A stretch of 11,347 nucleotides of DNA from Patescibacteria group bacterium (lineage in GTDB: Bacteria; Patescibacteriota; Dojkabacteria; SC72; T1SED10-24), in contig SLHS01000088.1 of the NCBI GenBank assembly GCA_007136035.1, forward strand, positions 1 through 11,347. Reading direction: 5' to 3'. Position 1 is the stretch's first letter, and the number at the start of each line of letters is the position of its first letter. This document shows positions 1 through 6,296 of the stretch, piece by piece. The position numbers were made by a program, and so were the translations under genes. The notes under the pieces were generated by a model. It was given only the letters and a program-made list of their open reading frames with translations. It had not been told where the DNA came from and made no database searches.

Positions 1-194
1 AAAAAAAAAAAGAAATAGAGAAATTAAAAATAATAGAAAACAAAATATCGAAATTAATAAAAGAATATTTTGATGTTCATGTAAAAAAATTACAAGCAGA
101 GAATGAATACCAGGGTAGTATTTTTGTAGATGCAGTCTCAATAATAGAGCTCTCAGTCTCTAAAGTTCGGGAAATTAGAAAAATACTTACTTAA
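1..194 (+). CDS. C-terminal fragment of an unknown Lys-rich coiled-coil protein (5' truncated)
   Basis: An open frame runs from the window edge (codons starting at position 3) to a TAA at 192-194, giving 63 residues. The first half is rich in Lys, Glu and Ile with heptad-like spacing (KKKEIEKLKIIENKISKLIK), which suggests a coiled coil. The second half (from LQAENEYQG) looks like one or two further amphipathic helices ending in REIRKILT. I do not recognise a family. The frame overlaps the stop of the convergent map gene by 8 bases, the same tail-to-tail arrangement seen at the other convergent pairs here, which mildly supports a real gene. The N-terminus lies outside the window, so function cannot be assigned. 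The run of eleven A bases at the very start would encode lysines. Confidence 0.55.
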   Translation, partial: KKKEIEKLKIIENKISKLIKEYFDVHVKKLQAENEYQGSIFVDAVSIIELSVSKVREIRKILT

Positions 195-966
195 AAAGCT
201 CCCAATCAATTGTATTTGTTAATATTTTAGGTTTTTTCTTATCTACCATAACAATATATTCAAACATACAAGCTCGTTTTCGATCTTTCGTTTTGATAGT
301 CCAGTAGTCTGTGCATGTATATATGCTTGGATCCCCCTCAACTATTTGAGCTTCTATACAAATGACTAGACCTTTTTGTAGCTTTTGGTTTGCTCCAAGT
401 CCTCTGTAGGGTGGTATGTCAGGAGAATCATGTAAAGATTTTCCAATGCCATGTCCTACAAATTCTTTGACTACATTTAATGAATGTTTTTTAGCATGAG
501 AGTCTATTGCTTCACCTATCTCCCCTATTGAATTACCCAAAAAAGCATTGTGAACACCAGCAACAACAGCATTTCGACTTTCGGTTACAAATTTTTTGTC
601 TTTTTTGGATAACGGTTCCATCCCTAAAGTAAAACAATGATCCGTATAATAGCCATTTTTTATAATCCCAAAGTCAACTTTTACGATATCTCCCTTTTTA
701 ATAATCTCTTCATTTGGTATACCATGAACAACTGTATCATTTAAGGAAATGCATGTCGTAAATTCATATTCTGGTGCATTCCCTACTTTAGCTCCTTTAA
801 ATGCAGGTTTTACATCATATTGTTCACACAATTTCTGAGCATAATTATCAATTTCTAAGGTTGTAATACCTGTTTTTACAAATTCTTTTATTTTTCCAAG
901 AATTTCAATAGATAAGTCACAAACTTGCTTGTATTTACGAAGTTCTTTTTTATTTTTAATAATCAT
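187..966 (-). CDS. map: Methionine aminopeptidase, type I
   Basis: This cytosolic metalloenzyme removes the initiator methionine from nascent proteins. At 259 residues it matches the usual bacterial type I length, without the insertion of archaeal/eukaryotic type II enzymes. All five metal ligands of the pita-bread fold are visible: D98 and D109 (VDFGIIKNGYYTD), H172 (GHGIGKSLHD), E205 (CIEAQIV) and E236 (MFEYIVMV). The catalytic-pocket histidines H81 (VVHGIPNE) and H179 are also present. Two normally conserved neighbours differ: the usual IEPM reads IEAQ, and the usual FEH reads FEY. The start ATG lies 6 bases after an extended -10 (TGcTATTAT), so the mRNA is probably leaderless. It is divergent from xth across 54 bp, and its 3' end overlaps the upstream partial gene by 8 bases. 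Confidence 0.96.
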   Translation of the reverse strand: MIIKNKKELRKYKQVCDLSIEILGKIKEFVKTGITTLEIDNYAQKLCEQYDVKPAFKGAKVGNAPEYEFTTCISLNDTVVHGIPNEEIIKKGDIVKVDFGIIKNGYYTDHCFTLGMEPLSKKDKKFVTESRNAVVAGVHNAFLGNSIGEIGEAIDSHAKKHSLNVVKEFVGHGIGKSLHDSPDIPPYRGLGANQKLQKGLVICIEAQIVEGDPSIYTCTDYWTIKTKDRKRACMFEYIVMVDKKKPKILTNTIDWELFK

Positions 967-972
967 TGTTGG

Positions 973-981
973 ATAATAGCA
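973..981 (-). promoter_or_regulatory. Extended -10 promoter of map, predicted leaderless
   Basis: On the minus strand TGcTATTAT is followed by six bases (CCAACA) and then the map ATG. A start site 6-8 bases after the hexamer would fall at or next to the A of the start codon. The -35 region at 17 bp spacing is only a T-run, so the TG extension would have to compensate. No Shine-Dalgarno sequence is present. Confidence 0.55.
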
Positions 982-985
982 CTTT

Positions 986-1014
986 TTGTCGTATTAAAAA
1001 AGTTTTGATATACT
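986..1014 (+). promoter_or_regulatory. Promoter of xth, predicted leaderless
   Basis: TTGTCG (986-991), a 17-bp spacer and TATACT (1009-1014) precede the xth ATG at 1021 by six bases. The expected transcription start is therefore at the start codon. There is no purine-rich ribosome binding site in the intervening GGGCAT. Confidence 0.55.
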
Positions 1015-1020
1015 GGGCAT

Positions 1021-1785
1021 ATGGAGATAATATGTTGGAATGTAAATGGTTTAAGAGCTGTTGATCGTAAAAATGCTTTAAAAAATATTTGGGACTTAAG
1101 ACCAGAAGTTTTTTGTGTTCAAGAAACTAAGGTAGATAAAGATGAGGTTCCATTTGATTTAAGGTATGTGGAAGGTTATAAATCTTTCTTTACTTCCGGA
1201 AAGAAAAAAGGCTACAGTGGTGTGGGTATGTATACTAAAACTGAACCTTTGTCTATAGAATATTCTTTTGGAGATAAAAAATTTGATGATGAAGGAAGAG
1301 TTATAAAAGCGAGATTTAATAACTTTTTACTTTTTAATATATATTTTCCCAATGGAAAGGCTTCGGAAGAAAGGCTTAATTACAAAATGAATTTTTATTT
1401 TTCTTTTCTTAAAGAGCTCAAAAAACTTAAAAAAGAGCAAGAGAAGGTAATCATTTGTGGAGATGTTAATACTGCACACAAGGAAATTGATTTAGCAAGA
1501 CCAAAACAGAATGAGAATAATTCTGGCTTTTTACCCAAGGAAAGAAAGTGGATAGATGAATTAATAGAAGAGGGTTTTGTTGATGTATTCAGAGAGTTTA
1601 ACAAAGAACCAAATCAATACACTTATTGGGATTTAAAAACTAGAGCTAGAGATAGGAATGTTGGTTGGAGAATAGATTATTTTTTCGCTTCAGAAAATTT
1701 AAAAGATAATTTGAAAAATTGTTATATACTTAGTGAAATTATGGGTTCTGACCATGCCCCTATTGCTTTAGAGGTTACTTTTTAA
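1021..1785 (+). CDS. xth: Exodeoxyribonuclease III / class II AP endonuclease
   Basis: This base-excision repair enzyme cleaves the backbone 5' of abasic sites and trims 3' ends. The 254-residue protein is complete relative to the ExoIII/ExoA family and carries its motifs in order: WNVNG (6-10), QETK with metal ligand E35, YSGVGMYT (65-72), DDEGR (89-93), NIYFPNG with Y108, GDVN with D148 and N150, AHKEIDLA (152-159), SGFLPKER (168-175), WRIDYF (216-221) and SDHAPI with the catalytic D244-H245 pair. The chosen ATG puts the first beta-strand (MEIICWN) exactly where the family starts. It is followed after 35 bases by pspC, which seems to have its own promoter. Confidence 0.96.
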   Translation: MEIICWNVNGLRAVDRKNALKNIWDLRPEVFCVQETKVDKDEVPFDLRYVEGYKSFFTSGKKKGYSGVGMYTKTEPLSIEYSFGDKKFDDEGRVIKARFNNFLLFNIYFPNGKASEERLNYKMNFYFSFLKELKKLKKEQEKVIICGDVNTAHKEIDLARPKQNENNSGFLPKERKWIDELIEEGFVDVFREFNKEPNQYTYWDLKTRARDRNVGWRIDYFFASENLKDNLKNCYILSEIMGSDHAPIALEVTF

Positions 1786-1792
1786 CTATAAT
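1763..1792 (+). promoter_or_regulatory. Promoter of the pspC envelope operon
   Basis: TTGCTT (1763-1768) and a consensus TATAAT (1787-1792) are separated by 18 bp. The element overlaps the end of xth. The expected start near 1799 gives a leader of about 22 bases before the pspC ATG, with no Shine-Dalgarno sequence. A second possible -10, TATAAA, lies at 1799-1804. Confidence 0.5.
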
Positions 1793-1820
1793 TAGGATTA
1801 TAAATTTTAATGGTTCTTTT

Positions 1821-2057
1821 ATGGCAGAGACTAAAAGTAAAAGACTTTATCGTTCAAAAACAGATCGGATAATAGGTGGAGTTTGTGGTGGTTTAGGAAA
1901 ATATTTTGATGTTGATCCTACTATTATTCGTTTACTTTGGGTTGTAATTTTTTTAATGGGCGGTTCTGGTATTTTAATTTACATTATTTTTTGGATAGTT
2001 CTTCCTGAGGAAGATACTCTAAAGGAGGTAAAAAATGACAAAAAAGGAACAAAATAA
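1821..2057 (+). CDS. pspC: PspC-domain membrane protein
   Basis: A small protein of 78 residues consisting almost only of a PspC domain. It has a basic N-terminus (KSKRLYRSKTDR), the signature GGVCGGLGKYFDVDPTIIRL at about 19-38, then one hydrophobic segment (about 39-62) containing a GGSG kink, ending in the typical LPEE. PspC proteins sit in the cytoplasmic membrane and, in characterised systems, take part in envelope-stress sensing together with PspB or LiaF-type proteins; which partner applies here is unknown. Its last 23 bases overlap the start of the next gene, and the strong ribosome binding site of that gene lies inside its coding sequence, so the two are probably translationally coupled. 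It is first in a four-gene plus-strand run. Confidence 0.93.
   Translation: MAETKSKRLYRSKTDRIIGGVCGGLGKYFDVDPTIIRLLWVVIFLMGGSGILIYIIFWIVLPEEDTLKEVKNDKKGTK
2021..2029 (+). promoter_or_regulatory. Strong Shine-Dalgarno site (AAAGGAGGT) inside pspC
   Basis: AAAGGAGGT, with GGAGG ending six bases before the ATG at 2035, is a near-perfect anti-SD match at ideal spacing. It fixes the start of the downstream membrane protein. It is the only clear consensus SD I see before a start in this window, and it serves an operon-internal gene rather than a first gene. Confidence 0.85.
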
Positions 2058-3075
2058 TGAACAAAAAATCGAGAAAAGAACAGATTATATCCTTGCGATA
2101 TTTTTAATTTTTCTTGGTGGCGTACTTTTACTTAACACAACAGGTGTTATTGAATGGAATATTTGGACTATTTTATGGAGATTTTGGCCTCTTCTTGTAA
2201 TTTTTGCTGGACTGAGTTTAATATTTGAAAATTCAAAAGTATTAAGTACTATTATTGGTATTTTTGCTTTTTTTACTCTCTCTTTAGCATTTCTTTGGTC
2301 TGCGGCTATAGTTGAACCTCCCCAATGGTTTGAGAGAGCTGTAGATGTCGAAGCGGAAATTGAAAAAAGTTTTGTTCTCTCTGCAGAAGAGTTTCTAGAT
2401 GTTGAGAGTAAAAATATAGATGTTGATATGGCTGTAGGTTCTTTATATATAACAAATGATGACTTGGATGATCATTTATATTTAAAATCTAGTTATTTTA
2501 ATAATTTGGGTAAACCAATTCTGGATTCAAACTTTGTCTCTAATGAACTTGATGTTTCTTTGGAATTGGGTAAAGGTACTCCAACATTTTTTTGGGGAGG
2601 CAGAACTACCCCCAAGTATTTCTTAACTATGGGTTCTGACGAAATACCTACTAATCTTTCAGTAGATGTTGGTGCTGGACAAGGTGAACTTTTACTTCAA
2701 AAATATAATTTGCAAAACTTAACGATGGAAGTTGGTGCAGGACAACTTAAGGGTCAACTTACTGATCTCTCTCTTCGTGAATTAAATGTTGATGTTGGAG
2801 CGAGTAATCTTAATTTACAATTAAAGGATGATATTGAAATCACAGAAATAATTAATGCAAAAGTAGGAGTTGGTAAACTGACAATACATTTACCTGAAGG
2901 TGCAGAATACAAATTGGAAGGAGATGTAGGTATTGGCTCCATAAAGACTCCAGATAAGGAAATATCAGGTTTTGGTGAAGAAAAGGCGGAAATAAAGTCT
3001 GAGGGTTATGATGATGCAGAAAGGAAGTTCAGAATACTAGCAGAAGTTGGAATTGGACAATTAGTTATTAAATAA
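2035..3075 (+). CDS. LiaI/LiaF-type membrane protein with a repetitive beta-rung ectodomain
   Basis: 346 residues. A charged N-terminus is followed by three hydrophobic segments at about 18-37, 47-64 and 69-92. The first two contain the WxxxWPLLxIxxGLxL pattern of the LiaI-LiaF-like transmembrane region (DUF5668). The rest looks like an all-beta domain of short repeated strands with a conserved VGxG-like turn: AVGS (133), VGAG (212), VGAG (233), VGAS (254), VGVG (277), VGIG (298) and VGIG (338). The core spacing is 21 residues. This resembles the DUF4097/adhesin-like beta-solenoids often attached to PspC/LiaF proteins. The domain probably lies outside the membrane; topology is inferred. It overlaps pspC by 23 bases and precedes the LiaF-like gene by 16, so it is likely part of an envelope-stress module. 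Ligand and exact role are unknown. Confidence 0.85.
   Translation: MTKKEQNNEQKIEKRTDYILAIFLIFLGGVLLLNTTGVIEWNIWTILWRFWPLLVIFAGLSLIFENSKVLSTIIGIFAFFTLSLAFLWSAAIVEPPQWFERAVDVEAEIEKSFVLSAEEFLDVESKNIDVDMAVGSLYITNDDLDDHLYLKSSYFNNLGKPILDSNFVSNELDVSLELGKGTPTFFWGGRTTPKYFLTMGSDEIPTNLSVDVGAGQGELLLQKYNLQNLTMEVGAGQLKGQLTDLSLRELNVDVGASNLNLQLKDDIEITEIINAKVGVGKLTIHLPEGAEYKLEGDVGIGSIKTPDKEISGFGEEKAEIKSEGYDDAERKFRILAEVGIGQLVIK
2656..3072 (+). repeat. Protein-level 21-residue VGxG repeats in the ectodomain
   Basis: Rungs such as LSVDVGAGQGELLL, LTMEVGAGQLKGQL, LNVDVGASNLNLQL and INAKVGVGKLTIHL recur with starts 21, 21, 23 and 21 residues apart, then a final rung 40 residues later. At DNA level the copies have diverged (GTTGGTGCTGGA, GTTGGTGCAGGA, GTAGGAGTTGGT), so this is an old duplicated beta-solenoid and not a recent tandem repeat. 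Confidence 0.75.
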
Positions 3076-3084
3076 TTTTATAAT
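3054..3084 (+). promoter_or_regulatory. Possible internal promoter before the LiaF-like gene
   Basis: TGGACA (3054-3059) and a perfect TATAAT (3079-3084) are 19 bp apart. The hexamer ends seven bases before the ATG at 3092, so transcripts from it would be leaderless. There is no SD sequence in the 16-base gap, which makes read-through translation from the upstream gene harder to explain. The -35 spacing is long and the region is AT-rich, so a chance match is possible. Confidence 0.4.
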
Positions 3085-3091
3085 TTTAAAA

Positions 3092-3763
3092 ATGAGAAAA
3101 GATTATACAAAACTTTTCCTAGGTTTAATAATTGTTGCAATAGGTTTAAGTTTGCTTTTTGGACAACTGGGGTTAGAAACTATTTTTGGCTTTTCCTTCA
3201 CTTACCTTTTATCCATCTTATGGCCTTTAATAATTATTATCATAGGTCTCACAATATGGTTTAACAGTAAGAATTCTTTTGGTTTGATAGTAAGTGGTGT
3301 AGGTTTATTTTTTCTTCTAAACACAATCTTTAAAATTGATGTTTGGAGCTTATTCTGGCCCATTCTTTTGATAGGTATAGGATTACTAATTCTTTTTAAA
3401 GGTTCATCAAAATCTTCAGTAGATAAATCTTCAGAAGATTATATTTCTATTAATACAATATTTTCTGGTTCAGAAAAAAGAGTTATATCTAAAACTTTTG
3501 AAGGAGGGAATCTTTTTGTTTTGTTTGGTGGTTCTGAAGTTGATTTAAGAAAAGCAAAAATTAGCAAAGATGGTGCACAAATAGAAATAACTACTGTTTT
3601 TGGGGGTGCAACCATATTTGTTCCAGATGATGTACAGGTTGTTTCTGAAGGTTCTGCTCTCTTTGGAGGTTGGGAAAATAAATCTAATGCTTCTACAACA
3701 CAAAATGCTCCCGTATTAAAAATTTCTGGTTCAGCAATATTTGGTGGTGTTGAGATCAAATAG
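3092..3763 (+). CDS. LiaF-like membrane protein
   Basis: 223 residues with four predicted membrane segments at about 7-25, 38-57, 62-80 and 87-104. Two of them contain the LWPLIIIIIGL and FWPILLIGIGL pattern of the LiaI-LiaF-like transmembrane region. The C-terminal half matches the LiaF/'cell wall-active antibiotics response' type domain, a short-stranded beta-helix with repeated FGG turns at 145-147, 170-172, 191-193 and 217-219 and the typical FGGxxIxxP pattern (FGGATIFVPDD). LiaF in Firmicutes restrains a LiaSR two-component system; no such kinase or regulator is visible in this window, so that role cannot be assumed. The stop TAG shares its last base with the GTG start of the prenyl synthase. 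Confidence 0.9.
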   Translation: MRKDYTKLFLGLIIVAIGLSLLFGQLGLETIFGFSFTYLLSILWPLIIIIIGLTIWFNSKNSFGLIVSGVGLFFLLNTIFKIDVWSLFWPILLIGIGLLILFKGSSKSSVDKSSEDYISINTIFSGSEKRVISKTFEGGNLFVLFGGSEVDLRKAKISKDGAQIEITTVFGGATIFVPDDVQVVSEGSALFGGWENKSNASTTQNAPVLKISGSAIFGGVEIK

Positions 3764-4836
3764 TGGAAAATTTTGCAAAAACAAAATTAGAAACCTACAG
3801 AAATGATATCCAACCTATTTTAGAAAAGTTCTTAAGCAAAAAAGTCCAAGAATATGGCAAACTTTATCCATTTGCAAAACTTTTTGTAGAACATCTTTCG
3901 GAATTCACTTTAAGAGGAGGTAAACGACTAAGACCTGCTTTAATGTACTATAGCTATATGATGTTTGATGATGAGGAATTAGATGAGGTTAAAAAACTCT
4001 CCATATATCTAGAATTGTTACAATCTTTTTTACTGATACATGATGACATTATGGATCGTTCTATTTTAAGACGTGAAAGCAAGACAATCCATAAGGTCTT
4101 TGAGGATTATTCTTCTCAAGAAAACTTTAAAGATGATGTACACTTTGGTAATACAATGGGTATTTTAAATGGAGATCTTGCTTGTTTTTTAGCGTATGAA
4201 ATTATAAATAGTTCAAAGTTTAATGCTAAAAAAAAATCAAAGCTTAGTTTACTTGTATCTGAAGAAATTACAAAAGTAATTTTCGGGCAAATTCAGGATG
4301 TTTTATTAACCTACAAGAAGGATTATTCTAAAGAAGAAATCTTAAACATACATCATTACAAGACAGCGGTGTATACATTCAAATTACCAATTTTTTCGGG
4401 TGCTATACTAGCAGATACAAATAAAAATAATTTAAAACTTTTGGAAAATTACTCTGTTAATTGTGGTATAGCATTCCAAATACGAGACGATATTTTGGGG
4501 GTTTTTGGTGATGAAGAAACTCTTGGAAAAGGCATAATTTCAGATATAATTGAAGGTAAGAAAACACTTTTGGTTTTGCATGCATATGCTAAAGCGAACT
4601 GTTCCCAAAAAGAAATATTGAATCGTTCTTTGGGGAACAAAAATCTAAGCTATGAGCAAATGACAGAATTTAAAGAAGTCCTTAGGCAAACAGGGGCTCT
4701 TGATTATTCCATCAAGCAGTGTGAAAAACATGTAAAAAAGGCTAAAGAATCCTTGAAGATTTTACCTGTAAAAAAGAATGAAGGTTTTAATTTCTTAGAT
4801 TCAATAGCAGATTATCTTTTGGATAGGAAATATTAA
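3763..4836 (+). CDS. Polyprenyl diphosphate synthase (probably GGPP-type, short chain)
   Basis: A trans-isoprenyl diphosphate synthase of 357 residues that condenses IPP with allylic diphosphates. Visible motifs are GGKRLRP (52-58), the first Asp-rich motif DDIMD (94-98) in LIHDDIMDRS, FGQIQD (174-179), KTAVYT (200-205), the second Asp-rich motif in FQIRDDILGVFGD (D242, D243) and SDIIEGKKTLL (260-270). F89, five residues before the first Asp motif, is the position that limits product to C20 in archaeal GGPP synthases, so a C20 product is inferred. The GTG start overlaps the preceding stop (TAGTG), and the next in-frame ATG would delete the substrate-binding GGKRLRP motif, so GTG is favoured. 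Co-location with membrane-stress genes suggests supply of membrane isoprenoids. Its 3' end overlaps the exonuclease gene by 4 bases. Confidence 0.93.
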   Translation: MENFAKTKLETYRNDIQPILEKFLSKKVQEYGKLYPFAKLFVEHLSEFTLRGGKRLRPALMYYSYMMFDDEELDEVKKLSIYLELLQSFLLIHDDIMDRSILRRESKTIHKVFEDYSSQENFKDDVHFGNTMGILNGDLACFLAYEIINSSKFNAKKKSKLSLLVSEEITKVIFGQIQDVLLTYKKDYSKEEILNIHHYKTAVYTFKLPIFSGAILADTNKNNLKLLENYSVNCGIAFQIRDDILGVFGDEETLGKGIISDIIEGKKTLLVLHAYAKANCSQKEILNRSLGNKNLSYEQMTEFKEVLRQTGALDYSIKQCEKHVKKAKESLKILPVKKNEGFNFLDSIADYLLDRKY

Positions 4837-4861
4837 TTTTCAATAATTCTCTTAATATTCC
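4826..4861. other. AT-rich inverted repeat spanning a convergent gene overlap
   Basis: The arms AAATATTAA (4828-4836) and TTAATATT (4852-4859), extended by GG and CC with one bulged A, could form a roughly ten-pair stem with a 15-base loop. Both stop codons lie in the left arm. No U-tract follows on the plus side, and the stem is almost all A/T, so it is not a standard intrinsic terminator. It may be chance in AT-rich DNA. Confidence 0.3.
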
Positions 4862-5597
4862 AAACAATGTCAGGCTTGTCATCCCAAGTATCTATTATCC
4901 ATTGTAAGTAATTAGGATCTTCTGCTTGAATCTCCCTTATACTCTTCCCTGCATGTTTACCATGATGTAAGTTTCTAATAATTAATGGAGCTTTAGAAAT
5001 ATTAATCATTTTTTCAGTGGTAAGTTCAAAATTCTTTTGGAAATATTTAAAAAGGTCTCTTAAAAAGTATACATCGCTTAGAGCATCGTGAGCCCTGTTA
5101 TTTTGTGTGTTTTCGTTTTTGTAAAGTCCAAGATAATATCTTAAAAACTGCAGAGAATAACTTTGTAAATCATGTTCGTCTTTTTGATCAATTGAAAGTA
5201 AATCTCTTGCTATTTTGAATGTACAAATTAATTGAGGTATTTTGATGTCTACAGCTTCTAAGACTTCTCTGTCAAATTGTGCGTTATGTGCAACCCAAAT
5301 ATATTCCTTAGTTAAATCGGTTAAATAATCTTTGAGTTTTTTTCCTTTATGTTCTGCCTGCTCAAAAGTAGGTTTGTCTTCAAGCATTTCCGGAGTTATA
5401 TTATGCACAGCCATTGCCGCAAAAGAAATTTCTCCTTTAGGTTTAAAATACATGTTAAATTCCTCCTCATCATCTGTTAGAAATGCTAACTGAATTATTT
5501 CTTTTTCAAATAAATCCGTAGTTTCTGTATCAAAATAAAGAAATTTTTCTTTTTTGTTTTCTTCAAATCCAAGTTTAATTTGATCTATGTCTTTCAT
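4833..5597 (-). CDS. DnaQ-fold DEDDh 3'-5' exonuclease with ExoX-like C-terminal domain
   Basis: 254 residues. The exonuclease domain (about 18-190) shows the DEDDh catalytic set: D23 and E25 in YFDTETTD, D109 in AHNAQFDREVL, and H170 plus D175 in RAHDALSDV. After a linker, residues about 209-235 (HHGKHAGKSIREIQ..YLQWI) match the small GKxxGKxxxE..YLxWI module found at the C-terminus of ExoX-like nucleases. The likely role is 3'-5' trimming of single-stranded DNA or RNA in repair or proofreading. It is a stand-alone gene, not fused to a polymerase, so it could also serve as a proofreading subunit. Its 3' end overlaps the prenyl synthase gene, and it is divergent from the HD hydrolase gene. 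Confidence 0.9.
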   Translation of the reverse strand: MKDIDQIKLGFEENKKEKFLYFDTETTDLFEKEIIQLAFLTDDEEEFNMYFKPKGEISFAAMAVHNITPEMLEDKPTFEQAEHKGKKLKDYLTDLTKEYIWVAHNAQFDREVLEAVDIKIPQLICTFKIARDLLSIDQKDEHDLQSYSLQFLRYYLGLYKNENTQNNRAHDALSDVYFLRDLFKYFQKNFELTTEKMINISKAPLIIRNLHHGKHAGKSIREIQAEDPNYLQWIIDTWDDKPDIVWNIKRIIEN

Positions 5598-5603
5598 GCT
5601 TTT

Positions 5604-5612
5604 ATTGTACCA
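5604..5612 (-). promoter_or_regulatory. Extended -10 promoter of the exonuclease gene, predicted leaderless
   Basis: On the minus strand TGgTACAAT is followed by AAAAGC and the ATG. The hexamer ends six bases from the start codon, leaving no room for an SD sequence. The -35 region is weak; the TG extension supports the call. Confidence 0.5.
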
Positions 5613-5626
5613 TTTCTTAACAAGAT

Positions 5627-5654
5627 TTGAAATTATAATTAAAATTGTTATACT
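5627..5654 (+). promoter_or_regulatory. Promoter of the HD hydrolase gene
   Basis: TTGAAA (5627-5632), a 16-bp spacer and TATACT (5649-5654) with a TGt extension precede the ATG at 5679. The expected start near 5661 gives a leader of about 18 bases without an SD motif. It is divergent from the exonuclease promoter within the 81-bp intergenic region. Confidence 0.5.
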
Positions 5655-5678
5655 CTATTTCCTAGTAAAGTTAAAAAA

Positions 5679-6296
5679 ATGATTAAAAAAGAGAAAGAGT
5701 TAATTGACAGATTAAAAAAGAATAATATTTATACGGATAATGTTAGAAAGGCTTTAAAACAAGCTCAAATCTCACACAAGGGGCAAATGAGAGATGATAA
5801 TAGTACAGTTTTAGAAGGACATATCTATCCCATTGTTTTCAGTATTTTAAACAGATACTCGAAGAAAGACTTTCTTGAAGATTTAATAGTTATTGCTCTT
5901 TTGCATGATACTATGGAGGATGATTATTCTTTTAACGAAAAATCTTGTTTGAAAAATTTTAATGAAAAAATTTGTAAAAATGTTAAGAAACTTACTAAAG
6001 ACGAAAAAACCATTAGAAATTATAGTGGAAAGAATGAAAATCTTTATGAACTTTTAAAATATTTACGCAATAAAGAGTATATCGAAGATGTTAATGATTC
6101 TAATGAAGTTTGCAGAATTGTAAAATTGGAGGATAGAATTAATAATTTGCAAAGTACTAAGAAAAATACTACTACGCCCCAAACTTTAAGATATATTATC
6201 GAATCTGATACCCTTTTCCATTCTTTGGCTAAAAGTGTTAAATCTTTTGATTATGTTCCTCTTCTTAAAAAAGAAATAAGAAGATTATCCTCCTAG
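5679..6296 (+). CDS. Stand-alone HD-domain hydrolase of the SpoT/Mesh1 type (probable (p)ppGpp hydrolase)
   Basis: 205 residues that align by motif with the N-terminal hydrolase domain of Rel/SpoT proteins and nothing else. Visible are AxxAQISHKGQxR (27-38), H48 in EGHIYPI (the usual EHPLAVA site), the HD pair H76-D77 with catalytic E80-D81 in LLHDTMEDD, and D152 in VKLEDRINNL (usual KLADRxxN). All metal ligands and the ExD pair of the hydrolase are kept, so an active Mn-dependent pyrophosphohydrolase is inferred. No synthetase, TGS or ACT domain is present, as in small alarmone hydrolases. Substrate specificity towards (p)ppGpp is a family inference; other HD phosphohydrolase substrates are possible. 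Its 3' end overlaps yjbQ by 12 bases. Confidence 0.82.
   Translation: MIKKEKELIDRLKKNNIYTDNVRKALKQAQISHKGQMRDDNSTVLEGHIYPIVFSILNRYSKKDFLEDLIVIALLHDTMEDDYSFNEKSCLKNFNEKICKNVKKLTKDEKTIRNYSGKNENLYELLKYLRNKEYIEDVNDSNEVCRIVKLEDRINNLQSTKKNTTTPQTLRYIIESDTLFHSLAKSVKSFDYVPLLKKEIRRLSS

Noticed and set aside
1810..1872. 20-codon upstream ORF overlapping the pspC start
   Set aside because: An out-of-frame ATG 11 bases before pspC opens a short frame, but it lacks an SD and shows no attenuator-like codon run or hairpins. It is probably chance.
3439..3759. 106-codon minus-strand ORF opposite the LiaF-like gene
   Set aside because: It is fully antisense to a well-supported coding region, and its Pro/Ser-rich sequence reflects the complement of the FGG repeats. 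No promoter or SD is evident.
6289..6294. AGGAGG motif on the minus strand at the end of yjbQ
   Set aside because: It is made by the terminal Gly-Gly codons, and no start codon follows at SD distance, so it is not a ribosome binding site.
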